Shown here: positions 34,899-43,393 of the stretch, one piece after another
Numbering within the stretch: the first letter of the stretch is position 1
Layout of the letters: every line of letters begins with the position of its first letter
Assembly (NCBI GenBank): GCA_964415795.1
Contig: CAYQBN010000015.1
Coordinates: 1 to 55,963 of the forward strand
Direction of reading: 5' to 3'
Length of the DNA: 55,963 nucleotides
Origin: CALITV01 sp964415795
Lineage (GTDB): Bacteria; UBP6; UBA1177; JAKLFG01
Position numbers and translations under genes: made by a program
Notes under the pieces: generated by a model
What the model was told of the DNA's origin: nothing
What the model saw: the letters and a program-made list of their open reading frames with translations, nothing else
Databases searched by the model: none

Positions 34899-36311
34899 CT
34901 ATCCTTCGGGATCCGGCTCGTTGAGGCCATACTTTTCGATGCGACGGAGCAGTTGGAAACGGCTGATGCCGAGAAGTTCCGCCGCCGCCGTCTTGACCCC
35001 CTTGGTTTTTTGGAGGGCGCTGATGATCATCTTCTTTTCGAGCGTCTCGAGGGTATCGACGCCGGGGATGAAGTCAACCGGTACGCCGATGGCATCGGCG
35101 CCGGCCACATTGGGAACCGCAGGAACGCGCATCATCCGCTCGGGAAGGTGCTGGGGGCCGAGCGGTTCGTCGCCCGCGAGAACGAGCGCCCGTTCGAGAA
35201 TGTTCTTGAGTTCACGGACATTGCCGGGATACGAGTAGCGTTGGAGGATCTCTTCGACCTCCGGCGAGAGCGGCTGTGGTTCTTTGCCCAGTTTACGCGA
35301 AATAAATGCGGTAAAGTGATGGGCAAGCGGAAGGATGTCTTCTCTCCGTTCGCGGAGCGGTGGTATCGCGATGGGAAACACAGAAAGACGCTGGTAGAGG
35401 TCGAAGCGGAACTTCCCTTCTTTGACGAGCGTGGCGAGATCGCGGTGGGTCGCGGCCACGATGCGTGCCTTCATTACCTGTTCCTGTACCGAGCCGACCC
35501 GCTGGAAGCGGCGCGTCTCGAGGAGCCGGAGCAGTTTTCCCTGCAGTTCCGGCGTCATGTCACCGATCTCGTCGAGGAATACGGTACCGTTCCCCGCTTT
35601 GGCGAAGGCGCCGTCGGTCGTCTTGTCCGCGCCGGTGAACGCCCCCTTCTCGTGGCCGAAGAGGATGCTCTCGACCAAAGTAGCTGGCAATGCAACGCAA
35701 TCGACCGGAATAAAGGGGGTTCCTTCGGGACAGGAGATGCGGTGCAAGTGCAACGCGGCGACCTCTTTGCCGACGCCCGACTCTCCGGTGATGAGAACAG
35801 TGGTGTCGGAGCTCTTCGATACCTTCTCCAGTGCGGCGATCGCCCGTTTTATCGCCGCCGAAACGCCGATGAGTCCCGATTGTTTGTGTTCTTCCCATCC
35901 GGTGCGTGTTCCTTGGGCGCGGAAGCGGTCACGGATCTCCTTGACCTTCTCGATGAGCGGCTTGAGCGATGTCTGTTTGACGAGGTAGTCCTCGGCCCCT
36001 TGACGAATAGCGGCGACCGCGTTCGGTATCGTCTCGAAGGCGGTCATCATGATGATGGTGCTCTCGATCTGGCGGGCGAGAAGGAGCGGTATGAGGCGGA
36101 TTCCGTCGTCGTCGGGCAACTTGTGGTCAAGAAGGATGAGATGGTAGGTATTCCGTTCGGCCACTGCGAGAGCCTCTTTCCCTGTATAGGCGAGGTCGCA
36201 GGGAATGCCGAGACGGGCGATCTCGCGTCCTATCGCCTGCGCAAAGAGCTGTTCGTCATCGACGACCAAGACCCGAAAGGACGAGTCGTTCTGAGTAGGG
36301 CGTGCAGTCAT
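34899..36311 (-). CDS. Sigma-54-dependent response regulator (NtrC family)
   Basis: A 470-residue regulator. The receiver domain has phospho-acceptor Asp62 (LILLDHKLPDD). The central AAA+ domain has Walker A GESGVGKE near 176-183, the sigma-54 contact loop GAFTGA at 223-228, and 'GTVFLDEIGDM' as Walker B. The C-terminal Fis-type helix-turn-helix is 'GVKTAAAELLGISRFQLLRRI'. It activates sigma-54 promoters when phosphorylated. The ATG overlaps the kinase stop (ATGA at 36308-36311), so the pair is coupled; targets are unknown, although it sits directly behind hpnC/D/E. Confidence 0.95.
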   Translation of the reverse strand: MTARPTQNDSSFRVLVVDDEQLFAQAIGREIARLGIPCDLAYTGKEALAVAERNTYHLILLDHKLPDDDGIRLIPLLLARQIESTIIMMTAFETIPNAVAAIRQGAEDYLVKQTSLKPLIEKVKEIRDRFRAQGTRTGWEEHKQSGLIGVSAAIKRAIAALEKVSKSSDTTVLITGESGVGKEVAALHLHRISCPEGTPFIPVDCVALPATLVESILFGHEKGAFTGADKTTDGAFAKAGNGTVFLDEIGDMTPELQGKLLRLLETRRFQRVGSVQEQVMKARIVAATHRDLATLVKEGKFRFDLYQRLSVFPIAIPPLRERREDILPLAHHFTAFISRKLGKEPQPLSPEVEEILQRYSYPGNVRELKNILERALVLAGDEPLGPQHLPERMMRVPAVPNVAGADAIGVPVDFIPGVDTLETLEKKMIISALQKTKGVKTAAAELLGISRFQLLRRIEKYGLNEPDPEG

Positions 36312-37948
36312 GCGTCGGTCCTCCGTGGCAGTGAAACGATCGCGCGGCATCCGCCGCTGGTTCGGTTCTCGAGGGTGATGGCGCCGCCGTGCGCTTCGAC
36401 GATCTTCTTGCAGACCGTGAGCCCAAGGCCGGTGCCATTCTTCTTGGTGGTAAAGAAGGGGGCGAAGATGTCTCCGACTCCTTCGGGAAGTCCCGGTCCG
36501 TCGTCTTCCACGACGAATCGGACGAGGTGAGGTTCGGTCTCGACGCGACAGATCACGGTGCCGCCAGTCGGCGTCGCTTCAAGCGCGTTGAGCATGAGGT
36601 TGAAGAAGATATGCTTCATTCCCTCGTAGTCAGTGAGCAGCCATACTTCGGGGGGGAGATTGAGCAGGATCTCCTTTCCCGCCATTTTCTGCATTCCGAT
36701 GAGGAGATCGCGCACCTCGGCCGCTACCTCCGATAAGTTGACCCGGCGAATGGCGGTGTTCTGCTTGAAGGCGAGAGAGAGGTAGTCGCGAAGTATCATG
36801 TCGAGCCGGACGATCTCTTTGCTCATGGTGCGAAGAAGCGGCAAGTCGGGATCGTCTTCGGCACGGTCTCGGATGAGCGAATCTATCGTCGCGCCGATGG
36901 CGAGGAGCGGGTTGCGGATCTCGTGGGCGAGTTGCGCCGCCATCTCTCCCATGCTGGCAAGCCGTTCCTGCCGTTGCGGTTCGTCGCTTACGCCTGATCG
37001 TTTTTCCTCCTTCTCGCGGAGGAGGAGGAGAAATCCGACCACCTTTCCTTCGCCGTCAACGAGGAGAAGCGCTTCGATGAGACGGGGGATGGCCGTTCCT
37101 TCTTTGTCGAGCACGGTCGCCGGTTCCTCGTAGCGACCGTCGGAGAAAAAGAGGAACTGATGGTTGAGTATCGTGTGTATGTTCTGGCTCGGTGGAAAGA
37201 TGACGCCGATGTCGCGTCCTACCAGTTCTTTATCGCTGTAACCCAACAGGCTCGTCGTCGCTTCGTTGCACGAGGTGATGCGAAAGTTGGTGTCGAGCAT
37301 GATCGCCGGTGCGGGAGATCCGAGCGCGATCTGGAGCAGATTGTTTTGGAGGGTGCTTTCTCTCCTAATGGCCGTTTCTTCGCCACCACCGGCGCGGGAA
37401 AAGATGAGGAGGTTCCGGGTATCGTTCTCGACGATCTCGCCGATACGGCGAGCGTAACTGATGAGCACCTCGCGCTGCTGAGGGCTGAACGGGTGCGGCC
37501 CGTTCTTCTCGAAGATGATGACGCCGTAGATGTTCACCGGGCCGATGACCGGGACCGCAATGAACCGATGTTTGCCGATGAGAAGGTCTATGCCCTTGAG
37601 AACTATCTCGGGGAAGGCGCCGCTCGCGAGCTCCACGAGGCTCTCCGCCTCGATGGCGCGTCGTTCTTCCCATGCCTTGTAAATGATGGTCTTGCGCGCC
37701 TGCGCATAGGTGAACTCGTGTTCGGCAAGGGAAACGCCGAACAGCTTCTCTACGCCGCGCAGTTCGTTCTCTTTGCCTACGACGATGCCAACGAGCGTTT
37801 TAATGCGTTGTCGGGGGGTGTTGAACACAAGGAAGTTCGCTGAGTTGCACCCCAGTATCTTGGCGGCGCCGCGAAGGATGGGGGTGAGTATCTCTTCGAC
37901 CGATGAACGGGCGACCGATGAAGCAATGATATGTGTCGTTTCGGACAT
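36308..37948 (-). CDS. GAF-PAS sensor histidine kinase
   Basis: A 546-residue soluble sensor kinase: a GAF-like domain (about 15-180), a PAS domain (about 205-310), HisKA with His342 in QLAHEIRNPL, and a HATPase with 'NLMLNALEA', 'EDDGPGLP' and 'GTGLGL'. No membrane segment is seen, so the signal is probably cytoplasmic. The ATG at 37948 is used because the in-frame ATG at 37960 lies inside the -10 box of a near-consensus promoter. Transcription would then start about 4-5 nt before the ATG, suggesting a leaderless mRNA. It is coupled to the response regulator. Confidence 0.93.
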   Translation of the reverse strand: MSETTHIIASSVARSSVEEILTPILRGAAKILGCNSANFLVFNTPRQRIKTLVGIVVGKENELRGVEKLFGVSLAEHEFTYAQARKTIIYKAWEERRAIEAESLVELASGAFPEIVLKGIDLLIGKHRFIAVPVIGPVNIYGVIIFEKNGPHPFSPQQREVLISYARRIGEIVENDTRNLLIFSRAGGGEETAIRRESTLQNNLLQIALGSPAPAIMLDTNFRITSCNEATTSLLGYSDKELVGRDIGVIFPPSQNIHTILNHQFLFFSDGRYEEPATVLDKEGTAIPRLIEALLLVDGEGKVVGFLLLLREKEEKRSGVSDEPQRQERLASMGEMAAQLAHEIRNPLLAIGATIDSLIRDRAEDDPDLPLLRTMSKEIVRLDMILRDYLSLAFKQNTAIRRVNLSEVAAEVRDLLIGMQKMAGKEILLNLPPEVWLLTDYEGMKHIFFNLMLNALEATPTGGTVICRVETEPHLVRFVVEDDGPGLPEGVGDIFAPFFTTKKNGTGLGLTVCKKIVEAHGGAITLENRTSGGCRAIVSLPRRTDA

Positions 37949-37958
37949 GGCGGGGCCC

Positions 37959-37986
37959 ATTATAGGTGGTTAGTGTTCCTTGTCAA
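37959..37986 (-). promoter_or_regulatory. Near-consensus promoter of the two-component operon
   Basis: Minus strand TTGACA (37981-37986), a 16-bp spacer and TATAAT (37959-37964); both hexamers match consensus. The -35 lies within the last codons of hpnE. The predicted start near 37952 almost touches the kinase ATG at 37946-37948. Confidence 0.65.
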
Positions 37987-39319
37987 CGCGTGGCATAAGG
38001 AAACGATGCGCCGCGACGGCGGCACGGTGTCCCGACAGGACGGCTCCTTCAATGGTCGCCGGAAGTCCCGTCGAGGTCCAGTCTCCCGCAAGGAAAAGGC
38101 CGCGAAGCGATGTTTCGCTGGCGGGGCGATATCGTTCGAGATGGGGAAGCGCGCGAAATGTTGCCCGTGGCTCGCGAATGACGAACGAAGTGGTAGGACA
38201 TGGATCTCCGAGATGGGGGAAGTACCGACGGAGTTCCGATCGCGCAAGGGTGAGTAGGTGTTCGTTCGGTTCACGGAAAAGGTTTTCCGCCGCCGAGAGG
38301 ACGAGAGAAACGCGGTGTCCTGCTTTCTCTGCGCGGGAATGCGAGAAAGCCCAGTGGAAGGCGCCCCTGACCATGGCGCACATCGGAAAGGAGAAGCACG
38401 GATCGTTGAACCAGAGGTCGATCGAAAGGATAGGGGACGGTATGAAGCGATTCGACCGTTCGGCGAGATCGGAGAGCTCCGGTCTCCCTTCGCAGAGCGG
38501 AAGGAGATGCCACGGCGCTGTGGCGAGGATCACGGCGTCGGCACGATAAACTGTTCCCTCGTCGTCGCGGATACCGGTACAGCGGTCCTTCTCGTGGATG
38601 AGTCGCAGGGCACGTCGTCCAGTAAGAATGAGGCCGCCGCTACCGGAAACGAAGGTGGCGGCCGGTTCGACCAAAGCGGCAGAGAGAGTAGTCTCGGGAA
38701 GAATTGGGAGCGCATCGCTCCGCGGCCCAAAGATCCCCCGTGCGAGGACAACGGCGAAAAGAAAGGCCGATGCTTCGTGAGAGGGAGTATTGAGCGTGGA
38801 GACGATGAGCATTTCCCAAAAGCGTTCGATGACACATTCGCTTTGCCCGTTTCGGATCAGCCATTCACGAGCGGTGATACGATCCAGCCCTTCGGGATCC
38901 TTGGAGAGATCGTGCCATGCCGCCCACGCCACCTTCCCGAGGAACAGCCGTTCGCTCAGAGAAAGGTGCCCCAGCGCAAGGATGCCGGGAAGCGTATGAA
39001 AAGGAGAAGGAAACCTCCCGATCCGGTACCGGTGAACGATGCCTCCCGGCTCGACGAACGGGGTGGCTCCTTGCACGGTCTTGAGATGGTTGCGAGTCCC
39101 GATGATCTCGGTGAGCCGGAGTGTCTCGTGATAGGCACCGATGAGGAGATGTTGTCCCCAGTCTATCGGTTCGGAGTCTGGATGCGGCCGTACCGATCGA
39201 ATGCGGCCGCCGAGGGCCGGTGACCGTTCGACGATAGTGACGCGGTGTCCCCACGCGGCAAGATACACGCCGGCGCTGAGGCCGGCTATGCCGCCGCCAA
39301 CTACGAGGATATCGCCCAT
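37970..39319 (-). CDS. hpnE: Hydroxysqualene dehydroxylase HpnE
   Basis: A 449-residue FAD-dependent amine-oxidase-like enzyme that removes the hydroxyl of hydroxysqualene to give squalene, the last step of the three-enzyme squalene route. The FAD-binding motif is VVGGGIAGLSAGVYLAAWGH, followed by GGRIRS. The C-terminal FAD contact is 'GLFLAGDWTSTGLPATIEGAV' (in parts). It is the third gene of hpnC-hpnD-hpnE, 10 bp after hpnD. Length is normal for the family. Confidence 0.93.
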   Translation of the reverse strand: MGDILVVGGGIAGLSAGVYLAAWGHRVTIVERSPALGGRIRSVRPHPDSEPIDWGQHLLIGAYHETLRLTEIIGTRNHLKTVQGATPFVEPGGIVHRYRIGRFPSPFHTLPGILALGHLSLSERLFLGKVAWAAWHDLSKDPEGLDRITAREWLIRNGQSECVIERFWEMLIVSTLNTPSHEASAFLFAVVLARGIFGPRSDALPILPETTLSAALVEPAATFVSGSGGLILTGRRALRLIHEKDRCTGIRDDEGTVYRADAVILATAPWHLLPLCEGRPELSDLAERSNRFIPSPILSIDLWFNDPCFSFPMCAMVRGAFHWAFSHSRAEKAGHRVSLVLSAAENLFREPNEHLLTLARSELRRYFPHLGDPCPTTSFVIREPRATFRALPHLERYRPASETSLRGLFLAGDWTSTGLPATIEGAVLSGHRAAVAAHRFLMPRVDKEH

Positions 39320-39329
39320 CGCCGTTCCC

Positions 39330-40181
39330 TCAAGAGAGCGCCGCGAAGAGAAGGTGCTTAGCGGCGATCGCTATCTTGCGTCGCTTGGGAAGAGAGACGC
39401 GTTCGGTGAAGACAGGATAGCGGTTTCGTTCCAATTCGCGGAGGAGAGCGTGGTATGTCTCGCGGATCGTCTCCGCAAAAACAAGATTGCGACGCGCTTC
39501 GCGGGGAGCCGCTGCCTCGGCGAGTCGGTAGAACTCGTGCGCGCGGTGCGCCTCGAAAGCGATGAGGCGACGGAACTCGGGGGTGGCGTTTCCGCGAAGG
39601 ATATCCTCTTCGGATACCCCGAACATATCTCTGTCCTCGCGGGGGAGATAGATGCGACCATTGCGAGCGTCTTCGCCGATGTCGCGGATGATATTGGTGA
39701 GTTGCACCGCGACTCCGGTGAGTTCGGCATAACGAAGAAGAACAGGGGAGGATCCGCTCGTTATCGTGACGACGGCGAGGCCGACCGCCGAGGCGACGCG
39801 GTAACAGTAGGCGTATAGGTCAGCGAACGTCTCGTACCTGGATCGGAACAAGTCCCAGCGACAGCCGTCGATGATGAGTGCAAGATGTTCCTTTCGAAGC
39901 CCGAATGTCCGATGCACCCACGCGATCTCTTCGCCGATCGGTTCGAGCGGTCTCCCTTCGAAAGCGGCATCGAGTCGGTAATCCCATACGACGAGGTTGC
40001 GTCGTGCCTCGCGGGGATTCGGAGCGTCGTCGACGGCATCGTCAACGGCGCGGCAAAAAGCGTAGAAGGCGGTCATCGCGCGTCGTTTCTGGGAAGGAAG
40101 AAAGGCGATCGCGGTGCCAAAGGACGAGCCCGATCTCTCGAGCACGGTGCGACAGTAGTCTTGCGAGGATGCCTTTTTCAT
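39330..40181 (-). CDS. hpnD: Presqualene diphosphate synthase HpnD
   Basis: A 283-residue trans-isoprenyl synthase that joins two farnesyl diphosphates to presqualene diphosphate. Two Asp-rich metal sites are present: AVDDAVDD at 46-52 and DIGEDARNGRIYLPRED. The conserved AFYAFCR precedes the first site. The ATG at 40181 overlaps the hpnC stop (ATGA). A longer open frame upstream runs antisense-like into hpnC and is not used. HpnD and HpnC are sister proteins; the assignment rests on 'GEDARNGRIYLP', HpnD-like, and gene order. Confidence 0.9.
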   Translation of the reverse strand: MKKASSQDYCRTVLERSGSSFGTAIAFLPSQKRRAMTAFYAFCRAVDDAVDDAPNPREARRNLVVWDYRLDAAFEGRPLEPIGEEIAWVHRTFGLRKEHLALIIDGCRWDLFRSRYETFADLYAYCYRVASAVGLAVVTITSGSSPVLLRYAELTGVAVQLTNIIRDIGEDARNGRIYLPREDRDMFGVSEEDILRGNATPEFRRLIAFEAHRAHEFYRLAEAAAPREARRNLVFAETIRETYHALLRELERNRYPVFTERVSLPKRRKIAIAAKHLLFAALS

Positions 40182-41092
40182 GCTGTGTCTCCGGTAGATG
40201 TGTGAGGGACGAGCGAAGAGAAGAACGAGCCCATCGAAAGACGTGGGCGCTGGCGGAGGAGGCGCGGCCCGTAACGGCGCGCCATGCCGAGCACGGTGGT
40301 TCCCCCAAGGTAGACGAGCATGAGGTAGGCTTTCCCGGGCAGGGGAACGCTTCCGATGAGCGGTCTTCCTTCGCGAAAGAGCTGCGCGGTATGGGTGCAC
40401 ACTTCAGCGATGAGCGGCGCGACGCCGGCGCTTGTCACTCCTAAAAGGATATCGTCTTCCGATACCCCGTAGCGCGCGAGGAGTTCGAGCGGCAGATAGA
40501 TACGCCCCTTTTGTGCGTCCACCGAAAGGTCTTGCCAGAAATTGGTCAGTTGCAAGGCGGTGCATATGGCGTCGGAGCGGCGCTCGTTGTCGGGTGTCGC
40601 AGCACCGAGCACCGCAAGGACGATGCGACCGACGGGGTTTGCCGATCGGGTGCAGTAGTCATGGAGATCATCCCAGTCGCGGTAACGCTTCTTTACGCGA
40701 TCCTGTTCGAACGCATCGAGGAGTGCTTCGAGCTGTTCCACGGGTATCGGGTAGCGTTTCAGCGCCCAGCGGAGCGCGACGAAAACGGGGTGTGTCGCCT
40801 CGCCGGCGGCGCAGGCATGAAGGGCGGATCGCCATGCGGCGAGCGCTCGTCCTGCGATGGGATCGAAGACCGCTTCGTCGGCGAAATCGTCGGCGGTCCG
40901 GGCGAAAGCATACACTGCGGCGAGCGCTTTCTGCTGGTCAGGAGCGAAGAGGCTCAAGAAGACGGGGAAGTTTTCGTAGTGCTCAACTGCGAGTTTGCGG
41001 CAGTAGCGATGCGCTTCGGCGATCTCGGGCACACCAGAATACCCCGTGATCTTATGACAGAACCATGGCGACAGGCTTAGATCGTTCGCCAT
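40178..41092 (-). CDS. hpnC: Hydroxysqualene synthase HpnC
   Basis: A 304-residue isoprenyl synthase that converts presqualene diphosphate to hydroxysqualene. The family signature YCRKLAVEHYENFPVFL lies at about 30-46, ADDFADE near 67-73, and 'FWQDLSVDAQKGRIYLP' is the second Asp-rich site. The start is uncertain: ATG at 41092 (used) or 41125, neither with a good ribosome site. It is first in the hpnC-D-E operon and divergent from ispA, which supplies its farnesyl precursor. Confidence 0.9.
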   Translation of the reverse strand: MANDLSLSPWFCHKITGYSGVPEIAEAHRYCRKLAVEHYENFPVFLSLFAPDQQKALAAVYAFARTADDFADEAVFDPIAGRALAAWRSALHACAAGEATHPVFVALRWALKRYPIPVEQLEALLDAFEQDRVKKRYRDWDDLHDYCTRSANPVGRIVLAVLGAATPDNERRSDAICTALQLTNFWQDLSVDAQKGRIYLPLELLARYGVSEDDILLGVTSAGVAPLIAEVCTHTAQLFREGRPLIGSVPLPGKAYLMLVYLGGTTVLGMARRYGPRLLRQRPRLSMGSFFSSLVPHTSTGDTA

Positions 41093-41299
41093 TTCGCGAG
41101 CATCGTGGCGTATCCGTCGTTCCATCCTCGTACCACAACAGATCGAATTGCGTGGAGGTTTGCAACAAGCGTGCCGCCGGGAGAGACTCCGCCGGGCCGT
41201 GTCCCTTTTGACAAAGTGGCCTCCTATCCTCTCCGATCCGGTGCGCTTCCGCACGATGCGTGCGCTCGAAAACGAACGGCTCGGTAAGGGAACATGGCA

Positions 41300-41352
41300 C
41301 CGCATCGAAAGTATGCGGCAATGATCATGGCATGTCGCTTGCTAAATAAGCG
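41300..41352. repeat. Two short inverted repeats in the hpnC-ispA divergent region
   Basis: CCGCAT/ATGCGG (41300-41318, 7-bp spacer) and CGCTT/AAGCG (41336-41352, 7-bp spacer). They share the same 7-bp spacing and lie between two divergent isoprenoid operons, so they could be regulator sites or RNA hairpins. The rest of this 287-bp gap (41093-41379) shows no gene. No convincing promoter was found for either operon. Confidence 0.3.
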
Positions 41353-41379
41353 CGCTCTCTTTTTGAAGAATGAGGTGCG

Positions 41380-42261
41380 ATGGTGAAGTATCCTGAACGG
41401 CTTGACTATTACCGGCGACAAGTGGAAGCGGTCCTTGACCGGGTGGTGCAGGAAAGCGGTGCCCCCGATGCGCTCCGCGCCGCGATGCGCTACTCTTTGC
41501 AGGCGGGGGGAAAACGCATCCGTCCCGCGTTGTTGCTCGCTACTTACGATCTGTTGGGCGGCGACGGGCCGAACCCGTTCCCGGCCGCCTGTGCGCTCGA
41601 GTTCATCCATACCTATTCGCTCATCCATGACGACTTGCCGGCGCTCGACAATGATGACCTGCGTCGCGGCGTACCGACCTGTCATAAGAAGTTCGGCGAG
41701 GCGCTTGCGATACTGGCGGGCGATGCGCTTCTTACCGAAGCGTTCCATCTCCTCGGCCGTGCCTATGCCGATCGACCAGCGGTCGGTCTGCGCCTCACGA
41801 CTGAAATCGCCGCTGCCGCGGGTGCTGCTGGCATGGTCGGCGGGCAGGTGCTCGATACGGTGAATGTAGATCCGAACGCGCCGATAGGAGCGGTGGAACA
41901 GGTGCACCGGATGAAGACGGGGGCGCTCATTACTGCGTCGGTGCGCTGTGGGGCGATCCTTGCGGGAGCCGGTGAGGACGAGCTTGCGGCACTCACCGCC
42001 TACGCACGACACCTCGGTCTCGCGTTCCAAGTAACCGACGACATCCTCGATGTGACGAGCACGAAAGAGGAGTTGGGGAAGAGCATCGGCAAGGATGCGG
42101 CCCAGCATAAAACGACCTATGTTTCGGCGTGGGGCATTGAAAAGAGCCGTGCCTATGCGGCGCACCTTGTCGAGCAGGCGATCGGCGAGATAGCGCGGTT
42201 CGGCGATCGGGCGGTGACGCTCGGCGATCTTGCGCGTTTCGTTTACGAACGGAGGGCCTGA
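41380..42261 (+). CDS. ispA: Farnesyl diphosphate synthase (IspA type)
   Basis: A 293-residue prenyl transferase. The first Asp-rich site has the bacterial farnesyl type spacing DDLPALDNDD (84-93) preceded by IHTYSLIH, and the second is DDILD near 218. 'AGGKRIRPALLLATYDLLGG' and 'ILAGDALLTEAFHLL' complete the family pattern. It makes C15 farnesyl diphosphate for the HpnC/D/E route encoded divergently. The stop overlaps the next gene (TGATG at 42259-42263), an unexpected aromatic-pathway gene. A GAGGT ribosome site precedes the ATG. Confidence 0.94.
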   Translation: MVKYPERLDYYRRQVEAVLDRVVQESGAPDALRAAMRYSLQAGGKRIRPALLLATYDLLGGDGPNPFPAACALEFIHTYSLIHDDLPALDNDDLRRGVPTCHKKFGEALAILAGDALLTEAFHLLGRAYADRPAVGLRLTTEIAAAAGAAGMVGGQVLDTVNVDPNAPIGAVEQVHRMKTGALITASVRCGAILAGAGEDELAALTAYARHLGLAFQVTDDILDVTSTKEELGKSIGKDAAQHKTTYVSAWGIEKSRAYAAHLVEQAIGEIARFGDRAVTLGDLARFVYERRA

Positions 42262-43343
42262 TGCGGACGCTCGAGGAGTTGCGGCAGGAGATGAATTATC
42301 TTAACCACGCGATACTCGCGCTGCTCAATAAACGGGCACGGGTCGCGACCGAGGTGCTCGCGGTAAAGCAGCGCGACAACCTGCCGATCCACGATCCGGC
42401 GCGTGAGCTCGCGATGCTCGAGGATCTCGTCGCGGCGAACACCGGTCCTTTCCCCAACGAAACGATACGACACCTCTTCAGCGAGATATTCCGGGCGTCG
42501 GTTGCCCTCATGGAAGAGGGAAGCCGCAAGGGACTCAAGGTGAGCCGCGCTCAGCGTGCCGATCGGGGCGTGGTGACGGTCGGATCAGTGAGCATCGGCG
42601 ACGGTCCAGTAGTGATCGCCGGTCCCTGCGCGGTGGAATCGCCCGAGCAGATGGAGATGGCGGCTCGGGAGCTTTCGCGGCTTGGGGTGAAACTCTTGCG
42701 CGGCGGTGCGTTCAAGCCGCGCTCGAATCCCTATGCCTTCCAAGGCCTCGGCGAGGCGGGTCTCAAGATACTCCATGATACGGCACACCGATTCGGGATG
42801 GCGGCGGTGACCGAAGTGATGGATACGCGGCAAATAGGCATCGTCGCTCAGTACGCCGATGTCCTTCAGATCGGGGCGCGCAACATGCACAACTACGAAC
42901 TGCTCCGCGAGATCGGCAAGGTGCGCAAGCCGGTCATCCTCAAGCGTGGGTTCGCTTCGACGATCGAGGAGCTCCTCTGGGCCGCCGAATATGTGGTGAG
43001 CGGCGGTAATGAAGCGGTCATCCTGTGCGAGCGGGGTATTCGCACTTTCGAGACCCAGACGCGCAACACGCTCGACATATCGGCGATACCGATCCTTAAG
43101 CAGATGTCGTGGCTTCCGGTCATCGTGGATGTCTCCCATGCGGCGGGGCGTACCGACATCCTCGCGCCGCTTGCGCGCGCTGCGCTCGCCGCCGGAGCCG
43201 ACGGGGTCATGGTCGAAGTGCATCCGTTCCCGGCGGTCGCCCGATCGGACAGCCGCCAGCAGCTCGACATCGAGCAGTTCGCCGCGTTCTTGCGCGAGAG
43301 CGGTGTCTTCACAGCAGCACGCTATGCCGCGAACGATGCATAA
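42261..43343 (+). CDS. aroA: Chorismate mutase (AroQ) / DAHP synthase fusion
   Basis: A 360-residue bifunctional enzyme. Residues about 1-90 are an AroQ chorismate mutase (LRQEMNYLNHAILALLNKRARVATEV), which forms prephenate. Residues about 95-350 are a class I-beta (KDO8P-like) DAHP synthase: 'VIAGPCAVESPEQM', 'LLRGGAFKPRSNPYAFQGLG', 'LQIGARNMHN' and 'DVSHAAGR'. Such fusions normally begin the shikimate pathway with feedback by prephenate or chorismate. Its translational coupling to ispA and position before a U32 gene and a triterpene cyclase are unusual. The symbol follows Bacillus usage (aroA = AroQ-DAHPS). Confidence 0.95.
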   Translation: MRTLEELRQEMNYLNHAILALLNKRARVATEVLAVKQRDNLPIHDPARELAMLEDLVAANTGPFPNETIRHLFSEIFRASVALMEEGSRKGLKVSRAQRADRGVVTVGSVSIGDGPVVIAGPCAVESPEQMEMAARELSRLGVKLLRGGAFKPRSNPYAFQGLGEAGLKILHDTAHRFGMAAVTEVMDTRQIGIVAQYADVLQIGARNMHNYELLREIGKVRKPVILKRGFASTIEELLWAAEYVVSGGNEAVILCERGIRTFETQTRNTLDISAIPILKQMSWLPVIVDVSHAAGRTDILAPLARAALAAGADGVMVEVHPFPAVARSDSRQQLDIEQFAAFLRESGVFTAARYAANDA

Positions 43344-43393
43344 GGTTCGAGGTTCGGTCAAAGGAGAATGGTGAAATATCCTTGGAGGAAACG

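Noticed and set aside
34953..36530. A 525-codon open frame on the plus strand
   Set aside because: Antisense to the response regulator; no family signal and an odd composition.
37949..37960. The earlier ATG of the sensor kinase
   Set aside because: It lies inside a TATAAT box and cannot be on an mRNA made from that promoter.
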